In this document: positions 54,165-64,000 of the stretch, one piece after another
How positions within the stretch are numbered: position 1 is the stretch's first letter
Layout of the letters: every line of letters begins with the position of its first letter
From: Euwallacea fornicatus
Lineage: Eukaryota > Arthropoda > Insecta > Coleoptera > Curculionidae
Direction of reading: 5' to 3'
DNA: 64,000 nucleotides
Assembly: GCF_040115645.1 (NCBI RefSeq)
Contig: NC_089542.1
Location: 5,332,001-5,396,000 of the forward strand
Translations under genes and position numbers: made by a program
The notes under the pieces: model-generated
What the model was told of the DNA's origin: nothing
Databases searched by the model: none
Seen by the model: only the letters and a program-made list of their open reading frames with translations

Positions 54165-54383
54165 AATCGCTCATGCGCGTGCAAAGGATGACAAGTCGCC
54201 AAATATGCATTTTGAGTTAAGTCCATAACGTAGTCTTAAGCTCAGGCTTAACTTAATCGTTTGGAGTTAATTTTCGAAATCCCAAAGAGGACGCAATTTT
54301 TATCAATGTGGTTTATGAACTTAAGTCAAAATGCACATTTTGCGATTTGTCCCCCTTTGCACGAGCTTGAGCGAAATATTTCT
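54165..54383. repeat. Foldback element with long imperfect inverted arms
   Basis: Left: TCGCTCATGCGCGTGCAAAGG, then GACAAGTCGC.AAATATGCATTTTGAGTTAAGT. The right arm, inverted: TCGCTCAAGCTCGTGCAAAGG, GACAAATCGCAAAATGTGCATTTTGACTTAAGT. Arms are about 75 bp with roughly 85% identity around a middle of about 65 bp. It lacks the CAGGGTG ends of the mariner group, so it is a separate family. Confidence 0.7.
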
Positions 54384-56698
54384 AAGAAAATATGTCCACG
54401 TTGAAAATTCCACACGTGCAAGTTAATTTCCATTCTCATGTGATTAAGTATACAAAACACATGTTATCATACCACCATCTTTTTGAGAATTTAATAGGGG
54501 ATGTTTTATTTCTGGTTTTAAATTAATTGTCAGCTTTTATTTTCGAAGAACGTGGGAACAGATGAACTAGAATGACGGAAATAGGGGTAGAACATTTTTT
54601 GATGTTTAGTTTCTTTCTCAAAACTCATGTTTTAGTTTTTTTTTTAACTGGCAAAACTCAATACAAACACACACTCCTCTCTTCTGCACCGTTATTTGGC
54701 GCGCCATTAAAACCATGATGATTGATAGCCGTATTTGTGGAAAAAAGCCCACATGTCTAATGATTTTTGGTAGTCGAATCTATTATTGTGTTTGGAAGAA
54801 AAATGAACTTAATATTCTAATCTAACCTCATTGTACTTCCATTCTGTGTGTCTGTGTTAAACGTTGATAATTAACATGTCACGTAGCACTGTCCTGCTCT
54901 AAAGGCAGGGTATGTTGAATATTAATCATACCTATGGCAAGCGCTCATTGTAGTTCCTGTCAATAGGAGCATATAAGTGATTTGTGATTTTTCATCCTCA
55001 AATACAATGTAAGCTTATTTAAATTAATTCTCAGGAAAAAATGAAATATGAATTTGCTTCAAGGTGGTAACATTAGGGATTTTCTGGAACTAATTATTAA
55101 AACAATATGAAATGACGAGTCATTTATCACCTGCCATTGTTATCAAGTCTACCACACAAAAACTCTTGCGGTTTCAATTTTTTCATAAAGATACATGAGA
55201 TTTCTCTGTTTCTCAGTATCTGTTGCAATTAGTTTTCTGCATGTACTTTGATATCAAAAACGCATATTACTTCCATTACACTCGAACCAAAAAAAGGAAT
55301 ACCGTTATGCTTGTTAAAATTTTAGCAAAAGAGGCAAGCTGCACATCCTTAAGGCCACATGTGTCGGGCCCATGTAGTGGCAAAGGGGCTTGTTTCGGAT
55401 TATTCACGCGTATTACAAATTTTTATAATGGGATTTTATTAATTTTCGCATACTGATACACCGTGATGATGACTTCACAAGTATTTTGATGGCAAATAAA
55501 TGCCAGTTCTTGTTAGTCATTGTGTGGTTTTCAGGGGGCTTTTAATGTGTGTGGAGCCTCAACAAGGTGCTTCAACGAAATACGAAAAAAAATTCAGTGT
55601 TCTTGTCAGATTTCAGCTAAAAAATTTTCACTTTAGACATGTACTTGATAATATGTAAATAGGAATGGCAACATTGCGCGCAGCTTTTGTTTCAGATTTC
55701 GGTTTAAAATCTTTGTTTTTAACGGAGGGCGCATGCCTTTGGGTGGGTGGAGGACGGTTGGTTTTGGGTTGTGGTCATTTGTGAAATTAAAAACACATTT
55801 CTCAAGACTTTTGAATTGTATTTGTAGACGTTTCGATGCTGACTGGCATTTTTATCACTATAAACAAAACCCCCTCATGACCAAAAGATTAGGAGATTAT
55901 TAATTCTTTATTTTTGGGCTTCTTTTACGTTCTCTTTTCTTTTTTTTTCCCAGAATAGAAAGTTTCTTGAATAATTTAGAACTAAAGCTCAGATACACAA
56001 ATGGACAATCAAATTCTGAACTCCCCTGCTTTACGTTTGATTAAAAGATGGCGATTACGATTGCGCGATGGCCCGTTGCAAGATGGGGGTTGTAAACTGT
56101 TTTAACAATTTCGGTAATGGGTAAAACGGGGGTTAAAGGGGTCGCTGTCACAGTGAGTGCACAGCGGGGCCATCTGCGTGGTGAGGTGTGCTCTTCCTCA
56201 ACGGTTTCCTGGCTTATCGGGGCTAATCACCCACGTGCTCCCTAGTTTAGATATGCCACAGAGACATTTTTTGTTAGTGTAACCACTGAAACGAAGTGTG
56301 CCATTAGTATTTATTTTTATGCAATGGAAGAAAAACAAATATTCTTGATTCTTCCATTATGAAAACCGGCGCTGATATTGAAACCTTGGATCTGTCGTTA
56401 TGCGAGGGTGCGACTAGGGGCACTTCTTGCATGGGGCCGTCATATGGCAAACGAGAGTAACGCGAGCCACGCACGTGTCTTAATACCTTTTTAACCGACG
56501 TTGTTCTTCATCCGTGTCGAGTTTATTGGGGGACGCTGATCCGATCGGTGATTGCTCTTTTAATTGTCTGACTTCAGGTTTAAGATTTTAACATTTTAAA
56601 CTGAAAAATTAATGAAAATTGAAGTGAGGAGAACAAATAAGTACCGCGATGCTACATTTCTTCTGAATGGATCGGAATTGTTGACACTAGAATATATA

Positions 56699-57621
56699 CA
56701 GGGTGTTCCATAAACATACTGACAAGCTTTGGGGTTGTAAAGCTCATCAAAACAAACATTTAGATAAAATAAAATTAGGCCCGAAATCGCTTCGTTTCCA
56801 AGATACAGGGTGTTTAATTTCTATTTTTTTAAATTTTATGAATATTTCAGAAATGGTTTAAGGTAACTACGTATCGAAGAAAATGGTCGAAATTTTGAAA
56901 ATTTGTAATAAAATATTTATAATTTGTTTTCTATTTATTTCATATTGAGTTAGGTACGTTTATTTAAAATACCAGATTATATTACATTTTGCTATCATAT
57001 AAGTCCTTTATTTCTTCTAGTCAAAATCGTTAATTTGCGAACATATTTTATTAGATAAAGAAAGTTTGCCTTCGTGTTCTTTAACTCTGTCAAAAGAAAA
57101 TTAAGTTAGTTTCTCCTAAAGAATTATAAAAAAATCGCTTGTAGAAATCTATACCGGTTTTTTCACAGGAATGAGAATCTTTTTTTTATCTTGAAAATTT
57201 TATCTTTGAAAATAGCTATTTGAACAACAAAACATTAGGCGGCCTTTGTTTTTATCAAGAATCGATGGAATAATAAAAAATATATATTCCTATTAAAAAG
57301 GCCAGTGATGTACCATTTCTTCATTAAAAACATTCCATTGAATTACCGCACGAACGCTACTGATGTGGATGGAAATATTTTGCTCACTCTAGAACTGCAC
57401 ATTTAACCCGCCATAGCGAGTTCCTAATTTCATGTTCTTATCCAGTTATCTTTTCCAAACCAATTTTGAAATATTTAAAATATATTTGGAAAAAAAATAA
57501 ATTGAACACTATGTATTTTGGATGCGAACTCATTTCGGACTTTATTCGATGTATATGTATATTTGTTTTTATAAGTTCGAAATCCCCTGAGAGTTTGTCG
57601 GTATATTTATGAAACACTTTG
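56699..57621. mobile_element. Transposase-less mariner-type inverted-repeat element, TA-flanked
   Basis: CAGGGTGTTCCATAAACATACTGACAA at 56699 follows TA; the right end, inverted, reads CAAAGTGTTTCATAAATATACCGACAA and is followed by TA (57622-57623). The arms continue for about 200 bp, including AAGTCCGAAAT-like and ATACATAGTGTTCAATTT/ATACAGGGTGTTTAATTT blocks. No transposase remains in 923 bp. Confidence 0.75.
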
Positions 57622-57779
57622 TATACTTCTTAATGGAATGAAGTTTTGTACTTAGTATATGACTGTCCCCTCGTCTCTAAAAGAGTTCAAATATAAAAAT
57701 GACAATATTTTATGTTGTCATGAGAGTCTCTTCATATATTCGGGAACTTATGGTATGTGCTAAAATGTTCGTTGATCGT

Positions 57780-58580
57780 AACAAATAAAACCTAATGGCG
57801 ACATTGCCCCTTTTCTCAGTTTTCAAAAAAGTCTGACTTCCATCGTATCTTAAAAACAAAATTTAACAGCGGCATTGTGATATCTCTCGGTTGTTCAAAA
57901 TTTACAGTTTCTGGTCGGAAAGTGGCTGGATTTGGTGATCTTCCGAATTCGTGCCAGTGCGTCATGTAAAGCCGATTTGGATCAATATTAAAGAATTTTG
58001 ATCTGAATGGGGACGTTGACATCTCTCTTAATCAGAATTCCACGTTTTGAGTCACTCTAGCGAAAAGATTTCCAGAACAAGCATTTTTGGTTATTGAGCC
58101 CTGTCGAGATCTGCGGCAAAAAAACACTAAGTTTAACGTTGATTTATAAAATAAAGACGAAACGCGGCTTTGCCATTATACTTGATTCATCGAAATTTCA
58201 AATCTAAGAGTTTTTTAGCCACCAATTGACTGAAGCACAGACAAAAGTATTTAATTAAATTTCACTATAAATTTAATTTTTTATTATTGGCTAAAATGTT
58301 TGCCTGACGCCTGGCAACTGACATCCGCCTTAAGAAACAAAAGTTAACCGCGACGTTGCCATCTCGATCAATTAATCAGAACTGTACACTTCGGAGGTTT
58401 GTTTATCAGAGCTATATTTATGAAATATTGACTCAAAAAAGTGAGTCTGTAGTAGTACAAGCCTTGAACTCTAAATTTCACATTTCTGTAGCGTCTAGAC
58501 TGGTAGCTCGACGTCTATAAAAAAAACTAAAGCTAATCGTTACGTCTCTCGGTTTGCTGAAAATTGCAGATTTTCGTTAT
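57780..58580 (+). repeat. Diverged tandem repeat (GTTGCCATCTC family)
   Basis: At least six copies of a diverged unit start at about 57782, 57851, 57999, 58147, 58330 and 58517. The shared core resembles AAACAAAAGTTAACCGCG, then ACGTTGCCATCTCTCGGTT and TCAAAATTTCAGA; a second shared block (GCTAAAATGTT..TTGA) precedes two copies. Spacing is about 75-190 bp. Outlying copies lie near 61020-61070, 61126-61200 and, inverted, 55666-55708. Confidence 0.5.
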
Positions 58581-61500
58581 TATTATGAGCAAAAAATGAC
58601 TTTATCAAAACTCCGAATTAGTTTTGTGCGCCAATCTTTAAATTTCATTTTCATTCGTCATCAATGTCTGACGTGTCTGCCTGGCGCACCAAATTTGGCA
58701 CGCAAAATTTACCATAACTCAATCAGTACCTACGTCAGTACAACGAGAAATAGTGTTTATATGTATAATATTATAATGAAGCAATTTCATCTGGCATCAT
58801 TAAAAATCCATTTGTCTGCGCTACGGGATCGGTCCGTTCTTCGCCCAAAAGGCGGCCCGATTAAAACTAAAAGGGATGTTATTAAATGAGAGAGCATTGA
58901 TAATATCAAATCCCTGTTACTTTCACCTTGGCCTCATTCGATGATCTACGTGGATATTTCAAAAAAACAGATTAGATTTTTAGTCCGGGGTTGAAAGAGG
59001 CTGTCAAATAATTAATTTAATCATAGTCCTGTAAGACGAGTTCATCAGTGTTCTTCAAAAAATTTAAGATTCAAAAGCGACTATATCGAAATCCTGGCAA
59101 CTTTTGGCAACGGAAGAGTAGGCCAATAGAATTTCCTTATTTTGTCATTTCCATGACGAAAATTAATTTTTGCACTTAACATTACTTTCTTTGATGAACG
59201 ATTTGAGGTGAAGTGATAACCTCGACGTTCATTCACGAAATTACAGCGGTTGATTATTGTTATATAATTAATTTAAGAAGAAAACCTGCAACCCCGTACT
59301 AATCCAATGATACGAAAGGGAGAGGGTCTCGGTCATGAATATTGGTAAGACAGATGGGGTGGCACGTGCCCTTTCAAATATGTATGTATATGCAATTAAA
59401 AGGAATAATTAGTTAATTCGGCCTTACCGTGGATGGGCATGATTTTATTTAATACTTCAACCAAAAGCATGAAATTAGATTTTGAAGTAAAAAGCCGCTC
59501 TTTTGTAATATACATACGTTCAGCTTTCTACTAACTAAACTTTTCATCAATCTAAATTATTGATCAAAGAAAAATATTCAGGTGCGGTTGGAAGAACATT
59601 ACACCAGAAGTTGTCATATTATTCTTCTTGATCTTTTACCAAATTGCCTAATAACGATGGAGAAACATTTTCACGTAATGTCTTCGAAGCAAGTTTATTA
59701 CTACTCCTTCCTGAAGGATTTTGAAATTTAAGATGGTGTGTCATTACAAAATATTTATTGAAAATTGTGAGAAATTTTCAGTTTTTTTCAAAGATTATTA
59801 TCGTATTTAATGCAACATTGTGTGCAATTTACACTTATTACCCGTTAAATGGATTCAATTTAACTTATATGGCACCTTCTCACTTCCATAAGCAAGACCG
59901 TTCTTGTTAATATTTCACTTTAAGGCGATTCCGCATGTACGCTCCGATTTGGCCGTAAACACAAATGATCACAAGAAGGCAGATGAAACTTCTTAATAAG
60001 TATCACCGATAATGTTTTTGAAATTTAGCATTTCAACAGCTTTAGTCTTCATGACGAAACCAAAACAAGATCTGGGAAAAGATTCTCATTGGCACCACAT
60101 GTCTTGTAATATAGTGATTCAGACCATGATTTGATACCTAAAGACCCAATAAAGACCCTTTTTTGTAAGGATTGTAAAACCGATTTCGTGGGTGGTTTAT
60201 TTATCTTTTCAAGGCGACGACAAAGAGTTTGATAATGGTTCGTATTTGCCATAAATTATTCACCCCGGAAGCGGAGATGCCATAGCACCGGAAACACGTG
60301 CGTTTCCGTGCCCTTTGATAATTAATTTAGATTACACAGTTATTTATAATTTTAAATTCATTTGTACCATCCCCTGGATCAAGTAATGATAATAAGCAGG
60401 CTGAAACGAGTTAGATGGTGGAGCACTGCAATTTTATTTGCGAGTACGAAAGTCGACCCGTTATGTCCCTAATTCAATTTCCTTCTTTTGATTTTTGATT
60501 TTTTAAAATTTTCAATTTGCATTGATTTTGTGCATTCCTAATTTTTGGGCGTTACGATTGATTTTATCTTAAAATAATATAGGCGGTTGCTATTCAGCGC
60601 ATCGACATGTTATTAATTTAAACCCTGTATATTTTCAGTATTGAAAACTCAAAAACTAAGTCTGTAAACGGATTTTCCTCCATTTCGTGCATTTAAATTC
60701 CCATTCGTTACGTTCTTGAACTTTGAAATACAAAATTCGGAGGTTTTAAACTCAGCGAAGTAGATTATTTTTTTAAGGTGCTGCTGTAGGATTTTCATAT
60801 TGAAATTTTTTAAACTCCCGTGTTTTTCAAATTAAAAACCTTCGAAAATTTGGTCGGTGTGATCCTGATTTTTGAAAATTTATTGATTGGCAGTTTAGGG
60901 TCTTTACAATCGGGGACGTATATTAATTTATTTTGGGTCAGTTACAAGAGTTTTAACTTTAAATATTTGAGTTTGCCTAACATTTTCTGAAAAGAAGTCT
61001 TTTGTCGATTAGTCTAAAGAGGGCAAAGACAGTAGCATTCTTGCCTCCCATGCTCAAAATTCCAGATTTTTTATTACAATTAGCACTGTTTCCCTGATGC
61101 ATTTATGAACGTAATGGTGAGATCCACTAAAGAAAAAACAAAAGCTTAGTGCCGTGTTGCCATTTTCTTATTTGATCAAGATTAGATTACAAAATTTTGA
61201 GGCGTCCACGTTCATTCCCCGAGTCCGCTCCGTTATTAAAACTGGATTTTAGAAACTTTTTTAACCAATTCAGAACCTCTACAGGAATCAAAGTATATTC
61301 ATAATATAAATTAACAGACACAATCTCCCATCATTTCGGCTAATCTGGGTCACATTTCAGTGCCCAACTCCCATGTCGGACCGCATACTTGACCCACACC
61401 ATCCGAAATATATGCGATTTAAATAAATCGGTCTCTCAGTGAGGCATTTTATAGTTATTCCAAGCAACGGGATTCTCGAAATTATTCTTTTTTCGCAATT

Positions 61501-62276
61501 TATCTTTCGCATTTTGACATGCGGCACCTGTACAGAAAGAGAAACCGCGGGCACGGTTTACACACAGCATGGTCGTCTTTTCAAATAATCGAAGAATAAT
61601 CAAGGGAATCGAAATGTGTGCGGAAATTGCTTGTCGTTGCTTTGCGGCATTGACGGGCCTTTGTGGCAATAACCAGATTATGTAACAAATTGAAGCAAAA
61701 CATTTAATTAAAAATAACCATTTATTCGAACAGACAGCAATGGTAATATATAATAAGTTGTCTAAAACAAGAACAAACATTTTCGAATGCCTTATATTAA
61801 TATTTATAAATATTACAATTGGCAGTGCTTGGAAATAAGCTTAAATACAGTTTCGGCAGAGATTTTTATTCGTGAATTTTCATCAAAACTTGATTGGATT
61901 AAATAAAAACGGTCGAAGAAATTCGGGAATATTATGATTGAACCGGGACAAAATCTCTGCATAGCACCATTATAATCATTCGTATAAATTATTAATAAAA
62001 ATTAAACTTAAGTATGAAGAATTGAGAAGCTTCAAAAGAAGAGAGCATCACAAGATTTAATTACCCAAACATGAAAATATCAAATTTTGGCTGATGGCAC
62101 TTACTTTAGTGTACATACTTACATACAACTTATAGCTAAATTTACTATACAAAAATCTACATAATTATTTTTTATAAATGTTACTACATGGCACGGCAGT
62201 ATTAGGAGTTATTTTTAAGCGGTATACCGTTAAAAAACGTTTCGTAAGTCAACTTCATCAACTTTTTGAATCATCA

Positions 62277-62329
62277 AGTACTTGATCCTCCGACCCGGGC
62301 AATTTTATCACAGCGGATGATCAAGTACT
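62277..62329 (-). promoter_or_regulatory. Hairpin 2 in collagen IV 3'UTR
   Basis: AGTACTTGATC (62277-62287) and its exact complement GATCAAGTACT (62319-62329) are extended inward by CCG/CGG and one more pair, giving 15 pairs in a 16-position stem with one mismatch and a 21-nt loop. It lies about 105 nt after the collagen stop. Its function is unknown; an RNA-binding or stability element is one possibility. Confidence 0.5.
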
Positions 62330-62371
62330 TTCGAAAAGGAACACTTCATTGGTTCAACACAGTATAGTTTC

Positions 62372-62404
62372 CACAAATCGTTCGCCTTAATCGAACAATT
62401 TGTG
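62372..62404 (-). promoter_or_regulatory. Hairpin 1 in collagen IV 3'UTR
   Basis: Arms 62404-62392 and 62384-62372 form a 13-bp stem with a 7-nt loop, 30 nt after the stop codon. In the minus-strand (mRNA) sense the single non-Watson-Crick position is a U-G wobble; in the plus-strand sense it would be a C-A mismatch. That asymmetry fits a structure acting in the collagen mRNA. Confidence 0.5.
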
Positions 62405-62433
62405 AAAATCGATTAGCTAAAAACTATCCAGAT

Positions 62434-62691
62434 TTACGTGTTCTTTATGCAAACTTGACACCTGCTCACTCGGTCTCTCACATTGCCAGCTTTGAGGGTC
62501 TGTTTCTGTGGTTTCTGGAACTGCTGATTCTGTTCGATCGTGGCCAGCCAGAAACTGAGCATGTTGGCGAAATAATGGCAGTGCCCCTGGGCACCGTTGC
62601 ATTCAATGAATGGGGATGCTCTGAAGTCTTCCAAACAAGAGCCGGGACTTGACAAAGATTGACCACCGCCGTTTGCTCCGGCTCCAGTGTG
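62434..62691 (-). CDS. Type IV collagen alpha chain, last coding exon (C-terminal NC1/C4 domain), partial gene
   Basis: Seen: the acceptor TTGTTGCAG ends at 62692; 85 codons follow in phase 0 to TAA (62436-62434). The residues (HTGAGANGGGQSLSSPGSCLEDF, then FIECNGA...C, FWLATIE, TLKAG, SRCQVC near the end) are the second C4 repeat of collagen IV NC1. Known: NC1 drives trimer and hexamer assembly of the basement-membrane network; its cysteines form intradomain disulfides. The Lys in TLKAG (codon 62493-62491) matches the Lys211/Hyl of the sulfilimine crosslink. The ending IKNT compares with MKN/MRRT in other chains. Upstream exons, including the triple helix, are outside the window; none is seen at 62692-64000. 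Which chain (Col4a1-like or viking-like) is not resolved. Confidence 0.96.
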   Translation of the reverse strand, partial: HTGAGANGGGQSLSSPGSCLEDFRASPFIECNGAQGHCHYFANMLSFWLATIEQNQQFQKPQKQTLKAGNVRDRVSRCQVCIKNT

Positions 62692-64000
62692 CTGCAACAA
62701 CCAACGGTCAAGAATTATTAACGTGCAGAAAAAAACAATCTGGCCACTACTAAGACTGTTAAATTTTTGCATTACTATGTATATTTATTATTACCATTAA
62801 CTTGCAATATTTCCATTACGTTATATAAATAATAAATTTGCTTTGAAAGCCGTAAAAAAACTTATGAATTTATTGATTTATGTAAATTTTTCTATTTTTC
62901 TATGTTCATAGGTACATTGCACTGCAAGTAATAAATCACTGTGGTTGCCATGATAATGACTCCATTGATGATGTTTTAATGTGGAGAATTTCATTGTTCC
63001 TCGCCATTGAAGCAACAACGAAATAATTTTTATTTATTTATTTTTAAAGTAATGATTTTTATCTCTAGTGATGGATATTGGTTCTTAACTCACGACCTGT
63101 TTATAATATATCAATTCCAGAGTTTTGAAATTGGTGCCAAACTGTTGAATTAACACCAAAATTTTTCGAAATTTGTAGTAGCGGAAAGTTCGTATTGAAG
63201 TGCGTTTTAAGCTGTTATTTTATATCTCTCAATGCGCCCTTTCAATGAAAATTTTAGGCTATAGAATTCTGAATTTTAATTGGAATTTATAGCGAATCCG
63301 GACAGCTGATACCACTATGCAATTAGTGCAGTAGTATAGTCGATTTTGCGGTAATCTTTGTTTTGTATTGATGTTTGCTAAATGTTAGAAACAGGCAGAT
63401 AGCTGTCGCCGAATATATTAACGCACACAATGTACACTGGTTAGGACACGCGAATTCGCCAGTAAGTTCTTATTTCCGAGCGTCATTGAGTATTGCATAT
63501 TCGACATTAAAGTTAATAGATGGGGCCATAGTTAGTGGTGCACTGTAACGAATTTGCTTTGATAGACAATCTGGTTACACTAATTCTTAGAAAGGAGTTT
63601 CCAACAATGAAATTTTTGGGTATTCAAACGTGCTAAAAATGATACTATTTGTCTATTAAATATACGGTGGCACCCCGATAACCCAAGTGACAGAGTCCAC
63701 ATAATAAAAGAAACAATTAATTTCAGTAATTTTTTTTAATTTTTGACTGACTTTATTTGACCATTTAAATGTCATTGGCCGTGTAGTCTTTTGTTTTTTT
63801 ATATTTATAGCTTTTTTTTTTGGAAAAATGTACCATTAAAAATAATGGATGCGCAAGAAAATAATACATTTGTTGAACGTTTAGAATAATTTTGGTATGG
63901 TATGTAGCATATTTAGAATCGCTTCCAGATTGATGGTGGTTCACACAATTGGTGTGATATTTTGCAAATTATAAAAATACGGACTTCAAAATGACATTAT
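62692..64000 (-). other. Intron of the collagen IV gene (continues beyond the window)
   Basis: It begins, in gene sense, beyond the right edge and ends at acceptor TTGTTGCAG (62692). No Gly-X-Y repeat or further NC1 segment is visible in these 1.3 kb, so the previous exon is outside the window. Confidence 0.7.

Larger units (their letters stand above)
45331..61864. other. Intergenic region between the zinc-finger gene promoter and the collagen IV 3' end
   Basis: Apart from the listed elements, no exon is supported on either strand. GC-richer islands stand out at 45400-45480, about 47030-47340, 50590-50760, 52230-52490, 56040-56240 and 56385-56570. For a developmental regulator such islands are candidate enhancers. 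Open frames at 49755-50117, 51855-52058, 53365-53565 and 58554-58889 show no motif. Confidence 0.5.
61865..62433 (-). other. Presumed 3'UTR of the collagen IV gene
   Basis: The sequence after the collagen stop is AT-rich without coding potential. The nearest minus-strand AATAAA is at 61870-61865, with another at 61726-61721, implying a 3'UTR of about 570-715 nt. Two strong hairpins sit in the first 160 nt (listed separately). The polyadenylation site is inferred. Confidence 0.45.

Noticed and set aside
58554..58889. 111-codon plus-strand frame
   Set aside because: It begins within the diverged tandem repeat and has no recognisable protein similarity.
63661..63715. Minus-strand stretch that could read as a short Gly-rich collagen segment
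   Set aside because: No Gly-X-Y periodicity beyond two triplets and no acceptor/donor pair.

Overview
The window is animal nuclear DNA, almost certainly from an insect. It is AT-rich, its genes have consensus GT/AG introns, and Tc1/mariner DNA transposons and a non-LTR retrotransposon are scattered through the non-coding sequence. The order cannot be fixed from the sequence; a beetle-like genome would fit. Both recognised host genes lie on the minus strand.

Gene 1 fills about 13.4-45.3 kb and is a complete Gfi-1/senseless-family zinc-finger transcription factor (sens or sens-2). I could assemble it exon by exon with matching splice phases: a 5'UTR exon (45126-45299) behind a TATA + initiator promoter, then five coding exons (40220-40431, 38495-38683, 37820-38049, 33034-33184, 14039-14307). 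Together they give a 349-residue protein with a Ser/Pro-rich N-terminus, a PLNLS CtBP-type motif and four C2H2 fingers. The intron between fingers 2 and 3 is 18.7 kb and is loaded with transposons. The presumed 3'UTR carries a 9-nt match to the miR-9a 5' end and a Brd box.

Gene 2 enters from the right edge. The last coding exon of a type IV collagen alpha chain (62434-62691) encodes the C-terminal part of the NC1 domain. Two strong hairpins lie within the first 160 nt after its stop codon. The rest of the gene is beyond the window.

Mobile elements: a degenerate LINE (about 19.93-24.46 kb, minus); a mariner-like element with arms of about 600 bp (25988-28255); an internally deleted mariner copy with TA target duplications (29995-31451); a Tc1 transposase relic (about 33.69-34.36 kb); several transposase-less inverted-repeat elements (5934-6853, 12500-12763, 19131-19801, 34771-35011, 52735-53115, 56699-57621); and a different foldback element (54165-54383). 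A diverged tandem repeat lies at 57.78-58.58 kb.

The remaining sequence (1-13 kb and 45.5-62 kb) shows no gene I can support. GC-richer islands, notably 52.23-52.49 kb with three CAGGTG E-boxes and a perfect 16-bp palindrome, are candidate enhancers of the zinc-finger gene. I found no prokaryote-type system, CRISPR array, tRNA or rRNA.
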